Part shown: piece after piece, positions 13,416-22,944 of the stretch
Position numbering within the stretch: the stretch's first letter is position 1
Layout of the letters: every line of letters starts with the position of its first letter
NCBI RefSeq assembly: GCF_012933385.1
Contig: NZ_JABBPN010000006.1
Location: 1-64,000, forward strand
Direction of reading: 5' to 3'
DNA from: Paenibacillus lemnae
Lineage (GTDB): Bacteria; Bacillota; Bacilli; Paenibacillales; Paenibacillaceae
DNA length: 64,000 bases
The notes under the pieces: generated by a model
What the model was told of the DNA's origin: nothing
The model's database searches: none
Seen by the model: the letters and a program-made list of their open reading frames with translations, nothing else
Position numbers and translations under genes: made by a program

Positions 13416-15797
13416 CTAGCGGTCACGGGTCACGATATAACTCAGCAAATGATGGAGAAAACTGCTGTTCCGGGGCTGATGCTGCAGCATCTCTATGGCG
13501 TCACAATAATGCTCCCACAAGGCTTGCTCTGCTCCCTCATATCCAAGAATGGTTACAAAGGTCGAATTGTCATTACTGGTATCCATCCCTGTCGGTTTTC
13601 CAAGCAGCTGTGGATCCCCTTTAGCGTCGAGCAAATCATCCTTGATTTGAAAAGCGATTCCCATATGGTAGGCAAACTGCTTGAGAACCTCAATGTCTTC
13701 AACACCCGCTCCTGCCAAAATGGCTGGCATCACAAGTGATGCTTCGAATGCGATGCCTGTCTTGTAGAAACAAACCATGTTCAGCTCATCCAGGGTAAGC
13801 TTCCTGCCTCTGGAGTGTAGATCCATCGCTTGCCCTGCACACATGTCTCCGGCCCTTTGGGAGGAATATTTCATCAGCGACTGAACACGAAGCGGATCAA
13901 AACCTGCTAAAGATGCCTGCTCTTCCATCGCCTTCTGTATTAAATACAATCCGGTCAGTTCGGCCGTCGCACTGTTATGAATCTGATGCAGTGTGGAGCG
14001 CCCTCTTCGGACAGAAGCATTGTCCTGAGAAGGAAGATCGTCGAAGATCAGCGAGGCCGTATGCATGTATTCCAGAGATCGCAGCAGCGGAAAAATATCT
14101 TTCCCATCCAGTCCGTATTCCTCTACACCCATCACATATGCAATGATCGGCCGAATGAGCTTGCTGTCTCCCTGAAGACTGTAATTGGCTGCATCGATTA
14201 ACGTCTGCTTCATGGAGGGCATATCTGCCATTTTTTCGATAGACAGACCATGCTTAATCTGTTCCCGCACCTCACGAACCGTTTGATGAAACTGCTCCTG
14301 CTCAGTCCGGTTACTCCTTAACGACTCCACCATTTGATCACGAAGAAGCTTATCGAAAAAATCCACATGATCTGCTCTCAGAACCATGTTCTGCAGCAAC
14401 GTCATCAGCGAGGAATTTTGAAGTACCAGCCTCTCCATAATCTCTGTGTATTGCTTCGCTCCAAGCCGTTCCCGGAATCGCTTCAACCCATTGACTGCCC
14501 GGTCCAGGATTACTTCCTGCGCTGCAGAATGGCCGTGATATACATGATGGATTAAATGATGAATCACAGCCCAATAGAGTTCAAACGGGTTGATCAGGTC
14601 CGGTCGCTGCTGATGATGCTGCATGTAATACGTGTAAGGGGTCACCGCGCCTTTTTCCATATCGTCGAACATATCTGCAAAATCATCGGCCAGCTGGTTA
14701 TATAGTCCATAGTAAAAGGTACGCTGATCATAACCTTCATCATAATCCGCTGCGATCACAGAACGCACAATGGAGCGGGAAGCAGCAGATTTCAGGATAA
14801 TCGGGATATACAATTCTTCATTAGTATATTCACTGTTTTCCAGGTTCTTGGCACGGTCCTCTTCCTGGGCATGAAAAAAGATAAACGCCTGTTCAAAGAA
14901 CAGCGCATCAGTCTCTCGCCTCTGAACCGAATGAATGTACTCGAAGGCCTGCTTCAGTTCCTGATACACATAGGTGAGAAGTTCCTTTTGATGGTTCGCC
15001 CATTCCCCTGGCTTAGGGACAACACCGGTCAGCAGCGCACTGCGGATCATGTTCGAGTACTGCTGCTGCTCATGAGCGTTCAATACATCCGAATCCAATA
15101 AGTCATCAATGAAGGGATAGGTCAGGCCGTAAGAGTAACCCAGGCGAATGGCCTCATCCAGCCGCCGGCTTCGCTCTTCAGGTGATGTATTTTCCTGCAC
15201 CTCCTCAAGCACATGGAGAACTACACCAAGGATAATCTTGATCAGTTTTCTTTGCGCATTCTCCGGATCCATCCCTTGCGGGATATGTGAAGCAGTGTCC
15301 TTTAGCTTGCCAATAACCCATATAACGGCAGACTCCACATGCTCCTTTTGCGCCCAGCGGTATACATCGGTCAGACTGAACCAATCCGATTTCCCGCTCT
15401 GACCATGAGGCTGAGCCGTCGATATAATCCGGCCCCGCAGCCGATCACTCATCTCCTGAATGCGTTTTTCCGTCTGCACCGAATCAAGAGAAAAACCTAA
15501 ATCTCTCATATACATATAGGTAACACTGCGCTTCAAGTAATCATCCAGACGCCCTTTATACTGCAGCCACTGCAAGTAAGTAGAAATATCCCCGCTACCC
15601 GGCTGATTTCGTTTTCCCGCGAAAAAAGAGAAAGCAGATCTTTTATGCTTCTTTCCCCACAAAGTAAAATCAGCAATCAGCGTCTTTGCATACTCTTGCT
15701 GATCGATCTGTGTCTGCAGCTGCTCCAAATATCGTGCCGCCTTCTGCTCGGCATGCTTGTACCCGTCTTCTGCACCCTGTTTATTTTCGTTTATCAT
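13416..15797 (-). CDS. large polyprenyl synthetase fused to a helical N-terminal domain
   Basis: This 793-residue protein is more than twice the usual isoprenyl diphosphate synthase length. The C-terminal 300 residues are a trans-isoprenyl diphosphate synthase: the first aspartate-rich motif is FDDLPSQDN, followed by RRGRSTLH, and the second is KDDLLDAKGD, with GKPTGMD after it. Both Mg-binding motifs are intact. The N-terminal 450 residues are helical, with ILKSAASRSIVRSVIAADYD and LADDFADMFDDMEKGAVTPY; these resemble large Bacillales terpene-synthase-type proteins (YtpB-like), but I cannot assign a cyclase motif with certainty. A bifunctional prenyl-diphosphate synthase/terpene enzyme is one reading. 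ATG 15797 has TTGAGGTAA upstream. Confidence 0.8.
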   Translation of the reverse strand: MINENKQGAEDGYKHAEQKAARYLEQLQTQIDQQEYAKTLIADFTLWGKKHKRSAFSFFAGKRNQPGSGDISTYLQWLQYKGRLDDYLKRSVTYMYMRDLGFSLDSVQTEKRIQEMSDRLRGRIISTAQPHGQSGKSDWFSLTDVYRWAQKEHVESAVIWVIGKLKDTASHIPQGMDPENAQRKLIKIILGVVLHVLEEVQENTSPEERSRRLDEAIRLGYSYGLTYPFIDDLLDSDVLNAHEQQQYSNMIRSALLTGVVPKPGEWANHQKELLTYVYQELKQAFEYIHSVQRRETDALFFEQAFIFFHAQEEDRAKNLENSEYTNEELYIPIILKSAASRSIVRSVIAADYDEGYDQRTFYYGLYNQLADDFADMFDDMEKGAVTPYTYYMQHHQQRPDLINPFELYWAVIHHLIHHVYHGHSAAQEVILDRAVNGLKRFRERLGAKQYTEIMERLVLQNSSLMTLLQNMVLRADHVDFFDKLLRDQMVESLRSNRTEQEQFHQTVREVREQIKHGLSIEKMADMPSMKQTLIDAANYSLQGDSKLIRPIIAYVMGVEEYGLDGKDIFPLLRSLEYMHTASLIFDDLPSQDNASVRRGRSTLHQIHNSATAELTGLYLIQKAMEEQASLAGFDPLRVQSLMKYSSQRAGDMCAGQAMDLHSRGRKLTLDELNMVCFYKTGIAFEASLVMPAILAGAGVEDIEVLKQFAYHMGIAFQIKDDLLDAKGDPQLLGKPTGMDTSNDNSTFVTILGYEGAEQALWEHYCDAIEMLQHQPRNSSFLHHLLSYIVTRDR

Positions 15798-15993
15798 CTA
15801 TGATTTACCTCAACTTCTATGTAGGTTTGTTCATCTTGGCTGACATATCTTCTGCATACTACGCAGCAGTGGCATTAAAGTTACGGAAACGAGTCATCGG
15901 TAATAACCACCACTCTGCCGCAATAATGTTCTAGTGTATAGTATACAGACAAAAATTATGATCAAAGCACGTTTATGTGATCGATAAACAAAC

Positions 15994-16026
15994 AAAAAAA
16001 GCTGCATGCCATCACAGCATACAGCT
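15994..16026 (-). terminator. terminator of the chvE-mmsA-mmsB operon
   Basis: On the minus strand, AGCTG-ATGC and GCAT-CAGCT pair with one mismatch around CATCACA-type loop, then a run of T. It lies 11 bases after the mmsB stop. Confidence 0.8.
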
Positions 16027-16036
16027 ACTCTTACCT

Positions 16037-17257
16037 TTATGCACCTTTTCTGCGAGTCATCACATCAAAGATAACGGCAGCGGCCAGAACGCCCCCACGA
16101 ATCATATATTGGTAGGAGATCCCGACACCTAACAAATTCATGCCGCTGGACAGCGAGGCCATCACGATCGCTCCGATGATGGCGCCTGTGACTTTTCCGA
16201 CACCTCCGGCAGACGATACGCCGCCGACATAAGCTGCAGCAATGGCATCAAGCTCGAACAATGTCCCTGCCGTGGTCGTAGCCGACTGCAGACGGGAGGT
16301 GAATAAAATCCCCGATAGGGCTGAGAGCATGCCCATGGAGCCGAAGACGATGTAGGTAATCTTCTTGACGCTGATTCCGCTGAGATGTGCCGCTTCCGGA
16401 TTGCTGCCCACAGCGTAAATATGCCGGCCCAATACCGTTTTTGTAGTAAAAAAGTGATAAATCAGTACGACCAGCACCATAATGACCACCGTCCACGAGA
16501 ACCCGTTATAGCCCGCCAGAATCCAGGTGATATAGGCAATGATGGCCGAAATAAATATTAACTTCAATGCGAAGATAGATTTTGACATGACCTCAAATTG
16601 ATACTTCACTTTGTTGCGGCGCGTAGAAATTTCACTTGAAACATACAGGATGATACAAATCAGACCCAAGGCCAAACTCAGAACATGCAGACCCTGTATT
16701 TGAAACAGAGAAGGAATAAATCCATTACCGATCGCATTGAAATGAGTATCTTTTACAATAATGGTTCCGGTTTTCTCAGTGATTTGCAGCAAAGCTCCGC
16801 GGTACACAAGCATTCCCGCCAAGGTGGCTACAAAAGACGGAATCCCGATCTTCGCCACCAGCAGACCGTTCACCATTCCCAGCACAACACCAAGAACAAG
16901 AATAATGGGAATTGTAATGTATACAGATACTCCGGCTTGTGTAAGCAGTATGGCGGCGATAGCTCCCAGAAAACCGGCTGCAAAGCCCACCGATAAGTCA
17001 ATCTGACGGATCACAATGACGAGCGTCATCCCAACGGCCAGTACAGCGATATATCCGGTCGCATCAAGCAGGTTGCTTATATTACGGGAAGACATAAATA
17101 ATCCGTTCGTCATAATGGTAAAGGTAAGTATAATGACGAACAAGGCGATAAACATGCCGTAATCCCGAATATTTTCTTTAACCAAATGTCGAGTTTCTTG
17201 CAATAAATTAGGCTGTGGGACGGAATTGATCGGATCCCGGTTTTGTTTAATTTGCAT
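16037..17257 (-). CDS. mmsB: multiple-monosaccharide ABC transporter permease
   Basis: This XylH/GguB-type inner-membrane permease carries sugar together with the ATPase and ChvE-type binding protein of the same operon. It has about ten hydrophobic segments, for example MFIALFVIILTFTIMTNGLF and GYIAVLAVGMTLVIVIRQID, and the conserved IDLSVG and EAAHLSGISVKKITYI cytoplasmic loop that docks the ATPase. The C-terminus GGVLAAAVIFDVMTRRKGA is typical. ATG 17257 is chosen over GTG 17263 because AGGAGG is then spaced 7 bases. It begins 11 bases after the ATPase gene, so it is co-transcribed. Confidence 0.9.
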   Translation of the reverse strand: MQIKQNRDPINSVPQPNLLQETRHLVKENIRDYGMFIALFVIILTFTIMTNGLFMSSRNISNLLDATGYIAVLAVGMTLVIVIRQIDLSVGFAAGFLGAIAAILLTQAGVSVYITIPIILVLGVVLGMVNGLLVAKIGIPSFVATLAGMLVYRGALLQITEKTGTIIVKDTHFNAIGNGFIPSLFQIQGLHVLSLALGLICIILYVSSEISTRRNKVKYQFEVMSKSIFALKLIFISAIIAYITWILAGYNGFSWTVVIMVLVVLIYHFFTTKTVLGRHIYAVGSNPEAAHLSGISVKKITYIVFGSMGMLSALSGILFTSRLQSATTTAGTLFELDAIAAAYVGGVSSAGGVGKVTGAIIGAIVMASLSSGMNLLGVGISYQYMIRGGVLAAAVIFDVMTRRKGA

Positions 17258-17268
17258 GTGCACCCCTC

Positions 17269-18789
17269 CTACTGTGTCGCCAACTGCATAATTTTTTCCT
17301 GATCGGCTTCGGCAGACAAGAGCTCGCCCTTTAACTCGCCTTCCGCCATCACATAGATACGGTCACTCATCCCAAGCACCTCGCCCAGCTCCGAAGAAAT
17401 CATAATAATACTCATGCCGCTGCTAATTAACTGATTCATAATAGAGTAAATTTCAAATTTAGCCCCTACATCAATGCCGCGTGTCGGTTCGTCCAGAATT
17501 AACAGCTGGGGACCGGCGAACAGCCATTTACCCAGGGATACCTTCTGCTGATTCCCTCCGCTTAACTTCCCGACAAGCTGTTCTACAGAAGGTGCCTTAA
17601 TGTACATGGAATCTTTATATTTGTTTGCCTGCTTGATTTCTTCATTGTCATTAATGATGCCCTTTTCCGATATTCCCTTTAAGTGTGCAGCCGTAATGTT
17701 GCTCTTAATATCTTGTGCCAGGAACAATCCGTTGCCCTTGCGGTCTTCCGTCACATAGGCAATACCGGCCTTGATCGCATCGCTCGTATGCGAGAACTTC
17801 ACCGGTTTACCGGCAAGCAGCATATCTCCTTCGACCTTGTAGGCTTTCGGATTGCCGAAGACACTAAGCGCTAACTCGGTTCGCCCTGAACCCATCAGCC
17901 CGGCAATTCCGACAATTTCACCTTTCCGTACATGCATACTGATCTGTTTCGCGACAGGACGACCCAGCATGGAATCATACGCTGTCCAGTTCTTCAGTTC
18001 AAGAATGTTATCACCGTATGAGGAGTTAGGACGCTTCGGGTAAATATCCTCGATCTCGCGGCCGACCATGTTCTGGATAATGGCTTTTTCCGTAATCTCA
18101 CCCTTCGCTGCATCAAGCGTACAGATTGTCTTTCCGTCCCGCAGTACGGTAGCCGAATCGGCGATCGATATGACCTCTTTGAGCTTATGGGAGATCATGA
18201 TGCACGTGATCCCCTGCTCTCTCAGTTCACGCAAAAGCTCCAGCAAATTCTCGCTGTCATCTTCATTAAGCGCAGCTGTAGGCTCATCGAGTATTAACAG
18301 CTTCACTTCCTTACTTAACGCTTTCGCAATTTCAATCAGCTGCTGTTTCCCGACTCCCAGATCCTTGACCAGTGTTTCCGGATTCACCTTTAGCTTGACC
18401 TTTTCCAGCATCTCATTGGACTTCTTGATCGTTTGGTTCCAATCCACAAGCCGTCCCCGCTTCACTTCATTCCCGGCAAAAATATTCTCATACACCGATA
18501 AGTCCGGAAACAGCGCAAGCTCCTGATAGATGATGACAATGCCAGCCTGCACACTATCTTTAATCTCATTAAATTGCTGGATCTCGCCATCAAAAAAGAT
18601 ATCTCCCTCATATGAACCGTAAGGATAAACCCCGCTGAGCACCTTCATCAATGTAGACTTTCCAGCTCCGTTCTCACCGACGAGACAATGGATCTCACCC
18701 TTTTTCACGTCGAACTGAACGTTAGACAGCGCCTTGACCCCTACAAACTCCTTGCTGATATGATGCATCTCCAAAATGTTCTCACTCAT
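17269..18789 (-). CDS. mmsA: multiple-monosaccharide ABC transporter ATP-binding protein
   Basis: A 506-residue duplicated ATPase (two ABC domains in one chain, XylG/RbsA type) that powers the permease. The N-half has Walker A GENGAGKST, signature LGVGKQQLIEIAKAL and Walker B LLILDEPTAALNEDD. The C-half has the degenerate Walker A GLMGSGRTE usual for this family, signature LSGGNQQKVSLGKWL and Walker B LLILDEPTRGIDVGA. ATG 18789 follows GGAGG at normal spacing. It lies between the binding-protein and permease genes in the standard order chvE-mmsA-mmsB. Confidence 0.92.
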   Translation of the reverse strand: MSENILEMHHISKEFVGVKALSNVQFDVKKGEIHCLVGENGAGKSTLMKVLSGVYPYGSYEGDIFFDGEIQQFNEIKDSVQAGIVIIYQELALFPDLSVYENIFAGNEVKRGRLVDWNQTIKKSNEMLEKVKLKVNPETLVKDLGVGKQQLIEIAKALSKEVKLLILDEPTAALNEDDSENLLELLRELREQGITCIMISHKLKEVISIADSATVLRDGKTICTLDAAKGEITEKAIIQNMVGREIEDIYPKRPNSSYGDNILELKNWTAYDSMLGRPVAKQISMHVRKGEIVGIAGLMGSGRTELALSVFGNPKAYKVEGDMLLAGKPVKFSHTSDAIKAGIAYVTEDRKGNGLFLAQDIKSNITAAHLKGISEKGIINDNEEIKQANKYKDSMYIKAPSVEQLVGKLSGGNQQKVSLGKWLFAGPQLLILDEPTRGIDVGAKFEIYSIMNQLISSGMSIIMISSELGEVLGMSDRIYVMAEGELKGELLSAEADQEKIMQLATQ

Positions 18790-18874
18790 GGCTTGCCTCC
18801 TTCGATGGGACAGTCACTATGGATTGCGTAAAAGGGATAGAGTCCTCTATCCCTCAACGCTTCCATGCTGAAGC

Positions 18875-19978
18875 TTACAGACCGGTGAAGTCTTCCGCTT
18901 TGTAATAACCGGAGTCGACCATTTCCTTTTGTACATTGGATTTGTCGACCACGATCACATCGGTTTGCTTCGCTTTCACTTCAATGTTTCCGTTATCATA
19001 AGAACCGGTCGTTTCCGGTGTGTTACCATCCAGAATTGTAACCGCCATACCCATGGCATCCTGAACCAGTGTCCGCACATCCTTGAATACGGTCATCGAC
19101 TGCTTCTCATCAATGATGTATTGAATGGATGCTTTCTCGGCATCTTGGCCTGTGATCACGTAATCTGTAATCGCGCTGTCGGAGCCAAAAACGTCCGCGA
19201 TGCTGCGGGCGGTGCCGTCATTCGGTGCCAAGATGGCAACATTCCCTTTCAGGTCGCTGCCTGCTGCTGTCAAATGCGTTTGAGCTTTGTTCTTTGCTTC
19301 GTTGGGATCCCAGTTCGTAGTCACTTGGCCGATGATTTTGCTCTGCTGGTCGCGGGACAGCTCGGCTGTGCCTTTCAGAGCTTCAGCTTCACTGGAGTTG
19401 GCGATTTTAAATGTCCCGTCAGCAATCTTAGGCTGAAGAACACTCCATGCACCTTGGAAAAACAGGAATGCGTTGTTGTCACCGGCGGAACCTGCATACA
19501 GATACAGCGGTACATTGCTGCCGTTCGCATGATCCACCAGGTACTGAGCTTGTGCCGCTCCCACTGCTGCGCTGTCAAACGTGACATAGTAGTCTACAGC
19601 ATCGGTGTTTGTGATTAGCCGGTCGTAGGAGATGACCGTGATGCCTTCTTTCTTGGCTGATTCGACCGCTGCAGCTGCTGCGTCTCCATCCTGTGGACAG
19701 ATGATCAGCACTTGAATACCGCGGTTAATTAGCGTTTCTACATTTTCTTTTTCTTTGGCCGAAGACCCTTGGCTGAACAAAATCTCCGTTGTGTATTTCG
19801 AGTCAGACAGTGCTGCTTTGAAACGTTCTTCATCCTGAATCCATCTTGGCTCGTCTTTCGTCGGCAGCACGATGCCGACACTTACTTTGCCGCTGCTGTT
19901 CTGATTACAAGCTGCTGTAAAGACAGCCAGCAACATAATAACCAGCATAAAAGCCATAGGTTTAAGTATCTTTTGCAT
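18875..19978 (-). CDS. chvE: ChvE-type multiple-monosaccharide-binding lipoprotein
   Basis: This is the extracellular sugar-binding component of the importer. MQKILKPMAFMLVIMLLAVF followed by TAACNQN is a lipoprotein signal with lipobox TAAC. The mature part has the type I periplasmic-binding fold: VSVGIVLPTKDEPRWIQDE, VLIICPQDGDAAAAAVESA, VISYDRLITNTDAVDYYVTF, and the family-typical NAAFLFF-like NNAFLFFQGAW. These match ChvE/XylF proteins that bind D-xylose, D-glucose or L-arabinose; the exact ligand is not deducible. ATG 19978 is preferred over the longer frame to 20041 since the signal peptide starts there. The 85-base gap before mmsA is usual for higher expression of binding proteins. Confidence 0.9.
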   Translation of the reverse strand: MQKILKPMAFMLVIMLLAVFTAACNQNSSGKVSVGIVLPTKDEPRWIQDEERFKAALSDSKYTTEILFSQGSSAKEKENVETLINRGIQVLIICPQDGDAAAAAVESAKKEGITVISYDRLITNTDAVDYYVTFDSAAVGAAQAQYLVDHANGSNVPLYLYAGSAGDNNAFLFFQGAWSVLQPKIADGTFKIANSSEAEALKGTAELSRDQQSKIIGQVTTNWDPNEAKNKAQTHLTAAGSDLKGNVAILAPNDGTARSIADVFGSDSAITDYVITGQDAEKASIQYIIDEKQSMTVFKDVRTLVQDAMGMAVTILDGNTPETTGSYDNGNIEVKAKQTDVIVVDKSNVQKEMVDSGYYKAEDFTGL

Positions 19979-20121
19979 TGATTGGTGAACCCCTCTCCAT
20001 CTACAAAGTTTTAAGACAACTAGAATATAGCACCGCAGCATGTATCTTCAGGAAACCATTCATAGCACTTTTTTTAGATCGTCTGTACTTTTTTGCACCC
20101 CGCCAGTCTTTAGCGCTTAAA

Positions 20122-20157
20122 ACACAAAAAAAAAGCACCAGGAGGTGTCCTGGCGCT
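20122..20157 (-). terminator. terminator of the sensory operon
   Basis: On the minus strand AGCGCCAGGA and TCCTGGTGCT pair (one mismatch) around CACC, followed by nine T residues. It separates the upstream sensor operon from the importer operon, so the importer must have its own promoter within 19979-20120. Confidence 0.85.
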
Positions 20158-20245
20158 ATTAAGCGTTTTATTTGTGGCTATAGGAATTTACATGTTTAAC
20201 GTAGAGTGAGAACCGATCTGTAGAAGCGGAACGGTCGGATCAGGC

Positions 20246-21367
20246 TTATTCCGTACCATACACCTCCGACCGCAGATGGAAGCCATCCGCAATGATCGTA
20301 TCATCCATCGTTTGTCGGTTCACGGCAATGGGCGTCAGCAGGAGTGAAGGAACCCCCAGCTGGCCGTTGCTCATCATCCGGTTAGATGTGACGGGTTGAT
20401 TCCGTGCCATCTTGACTGCAATGGCAGCCGCTGCCTCAGCCATAGAATGTATCGGTTTATACACCGTCATGGTTTGTGTTCCTTCCACAATTCGTTTTGC
20501 TGCTGTCAGATCGGCGTCCTGTCCGGCAACCGGAACTCTTCCGGCAAGGCCTCTTGCGGCAAGCTCCAAAATGACTTCATTCGCTGTGGCATCATTGGCT
20601 GCGATCACTGCATCAATGTCATTACCATTCGCATCTAAGGCAGCCTTGATATTATCCCTGGCCTTAGCGGTCTCCCAATCCTCGGTCCACTGGTCATATA
20701 CAACGGTTATATCACCTCGTTCGATGAAGGGCTGGAGCACATTGAACACCCCTTTTTTCAGCAGCAGTGCATTATTATCGGTCTCTGCTCCTCCAATATA
20801 GGCATATTTGCCGCGGGGAACGAGTGCTGTGATCGCCTGCGCCTGAAGCTCGCCTACCTCCTCATTATCAAACGAAATGTACATGTCTACACTGGCATTG
20901 CGAATGAGCCGGTCATAAGCGAGAACCTTGATACCTGCCGCATGTGCCTTATGCACAATCATCGCCATGGCTTCCGCGTTATGAGGAACCACAACGAGCA
21001 GATCAACACCTCGGCTGATCAGCGTTTCGGCCTGAACAATTTGCAGCGCATCATCCCCGTTCGCCGCCATGACATCGACTACAGCCCCCAGCTTCTCGAC
21101 TTCCTCTTTAAACAAATCACGGTCCTTTAGCCAGCGTTCTTCCAGCAGCGTATCCATCGAAAACCCGATAACAACCTTCTCCGCTTCTGCTGCAGGATCA
21201 ACGTCAACGTCCGGTGTCTTGGTGTGGACTGCCGGAGGCTCTGGTTCAGGGTTCAAATAGTCAGGCAAGTAAAATACTCCTAGTACAGACATTACAACGA
21301 CCAGCACCCATAGCCCTTTCGGAACTTTAGCCAAAACCTGTAACAACAATGATTTCAGTTTTCCCAT
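20246..21367 (-). CDS. membrane-anchored XylF/ChvE-like sugar-binding protein
   Basis: This 373-residue protein has an N-terminal membrane helix (GLWVLVVVMSVLGVFYLPDY) without a lipobox, then a Pro/Glu-rich linker. The binding domain starts at VVIGFSMDTLLEERWLKDRD and contains LLVVVPHNAEAMAMIVHKAH and VLAYDRLIRNASVDMYISFD, close to ChvE/XylF. It is encoded last in an operon with a sensor kinase and response regulator, not with transporter genes, so a sensory role like XylFII of clostridia is more likely than transport. ATG 21367 has GGAGG upstream; 11 bases separate it from the regulator gene. Confidence 0.8.
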   Translation of the reverse strand: MGKLKSLLLQVLAKVPKGLWVLVVVMSVLGVFYLPDYLNPEPEPPAVHTKTPDVDVDPAAEAEKVVIGFSMDTLLEERWLKDRDLFKEEVEKLGAVVDVMAANGDDALQIVQAETLISRGVDLLVVVPHNAEAMAMIVHKAHAAGIKVLAYDRLIRNASVDMYISFDNEEVGELQAQAITALVPRGKYAYIGGAETDNNALLLKKGVFNVLQPFIERGDITVVYDQWTEDWETAKARDNIKAALDANGNDIDAVIAANDATANEVILELAARGLAGRVPVAGQDADLTAAKRIVEGTQTMTVYKPIHSMAEAAAAIAVKMARNQPVTSNRMMSNGQLGVPSLLLTPIAVNRQTMDDTIIADGFHLRSEVYGTE

Positions 21368-21378
21368 AGAGCCTCCTT

Positions 21379-22944
21379 CTAAGTCATGGGTGATCCATTC
21401 ACCGGCCTTTGTTCATTTCCCTGCAGCAGTGCTTTTCGGTATTCCGTTGGAGATTGGCCGCTCGATTTCTTGAACACTTTGCTGAAATAATTCGGATCAT
21501 GATATCCGACCTCATATGTGATTTCCTTCATACTTTTGCTAGGATCCAGCATCAGATGCTTCGATCGTTCGATTCGGCATTCCGTCAAAAAATCAATATA
21601 ATTGATGCCAAGCTGTTCCTTGAACATTTTGCTGATATAAAACGGATTCAAGCCCACCTGTCTGCTGATCATCTCAAGGGAAATGTTCTCATGGGAATGT
21701 TCCAAAATGTATTGCTTCATCGTATGAATCGTTTCTGTGGATGCATGCTGGTAAAACTGTTCATAAGCCTGCTCCAGCTGCTGCAGGATGCCTAGCGTTT
21801 CCGCACGGAACTGCCGGTAGTCCTGAGCTTGAAAGGTATACATCGGAGCAGGAAGTATAATACCGAGTTCGTTCAACAACCTTGAGGTCATCCACAGTAC
21901 CTCCAGAATCCGCTGCTGCGCTTGAATAAGTGTGATTTGCTCTTGTTCAAAGGAACCGATCAGTTCCATCACACTGCCAAGCACCTGTTTCCAATGCCCC
22001 TGCCTGATATGATCCAGCAGCTGTTTTTCCTGCTCCCAATTCATTGTTTCTCTGACCGAGTTGACCACCGGAACATCTTCGTAGAACCGGTACTTGACCG
22101 CTGATGTTGTGTGAATGGAGGAAATTAAGGCTTCCTGAAAAGATTGTTTACTATTGTGAAGAGAGCTGTATACACCGCCAATTCCCACAAACCATCCTTC
22201 TTTTGAAGACGATGCCGCTCGCAGAATCTCTTGGGCGAGATCTACCGCTTGAGCGCGGAAGGACCGGTCAGGCCTGCGGAAGACGATCACCGGGATTTGT
22301 AAACCGCACATCGCTCCAACCCAGCAGGAGGAAGTGTTTTTTATTCTTTTTTTTACGGAAGCATATAGTGAGTCTGTGTTCTCAGGTAATGTGACTTTGA
22401 TGGCAAACATCTCATTGGACGAACCTCCGCCGAGCAGATCCAGCAGCTCCTGCAAGTGGATATCATGTACATGATCGAATAACAGCTGGGTCACGATATC
22501 AGTTTCGATCAGCGGCATGGTCTTCTCCATAGCAGCCTGCTGGCGAGAAAGCTGGGAACGGTACATGCGTTCTTCTCCAATCTGCTCCAGCACTCGGCCA
22601 ACCGTCGCTACAATTTCACGGGCTTTGCTTGGCTTGAGCAGATAATCCTTAACTCCCAGCTTGATGGCCTGGCGCGCATAGTCGAAGGTGTCGAACGCTG
22701 TGACCATAATAAAACGAATAAAAGGATTTTCTTCTGTAATGATCTGCACCGCATCCAGACCCGAAATACCCGGCATCTTGATATCCATTAGAATAAGATC
22801 CGGCTGAAACGTATGGGCCAGTTCAACCGCAGCGTTCCCGCTCGATGCTTCTTCTATCACAAGATCCGGGTGACCATGCTGTAGAATGACACGAAGCCCT
22901 TCCCGCTCTATCCGTTCATCATCCACGATCAGTACTTTGTACAT
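21379..22944 (-). CDS. YesN-type response regulator with AraC DNA-binding domain
   Basis: This 521-residue response regulator has a receiver domain at 1-120, with the phosphorylation site in PDLILMDIKMPGISGL (Asp about 54), the acidic pair in LIVDDERIEREG and Lys in LLKPSK. A central variable helical region follows. The C-terminal AraC domain has two helix-turn-helix units, ISLEMISRQVGLNPFYISKM and MKEITYEVGYHDPNYFSKVF. It overlaps the kinase gene by 26 bases, so it is its cognate regulator. The likely target is the chvE-mmsA-mmsB promoter just downstream. Confidence 0.9.
   Translation of the reverse strand: MYKVLIVDDERIEREGLRVILQHGHPDLVIEEASSGNAAVELAHTFQPDLILMDIKMPGISGLDAVQIITEENPFIRFIMVTAFDTFDYARQAIKLGVKDYLLKPSKAREIVATVGRVLEQIGEERMYRSQLSRQQAAMEKTMPLIETDIVTQLLFDHVHDIHLQELLDLLGGGSSNEMFAIKVTLPENTDSLYASVKKRIKNTSSCWVGAMCGLQIPVIVFRRPDRSFRAQAVDLAQEILRAASSSKEGWFVGIGGVYSSLHNSKQSFQEALISSIHTTSAVKYRFYEDVPVVNSVRETMNWEQEKQLLDHIRQGHWKQVLGSVMELIGSFEQEQITLIQAQQRILEVLWMTSRLLNELGIILPAPMYTFQAQDYRQFRAETLGILQQLEQAYEQFYQHASTETIHTMKQYILEHSHENISLEMISRQVGLNPFYISKMFKEQLGINYIDFLTECRIERSKHLMLDPSKSMKEITYEVGYHDPNYFSKVFKKSSGQSPTEYRKALLQGNEQRPVNGSPMT

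Noticed and set aside
18929..19618. 229-residue ORF antisense to chvE
   Set aside because: Shadow of the well-supported chvE frame; the peptide has no family resemblance.
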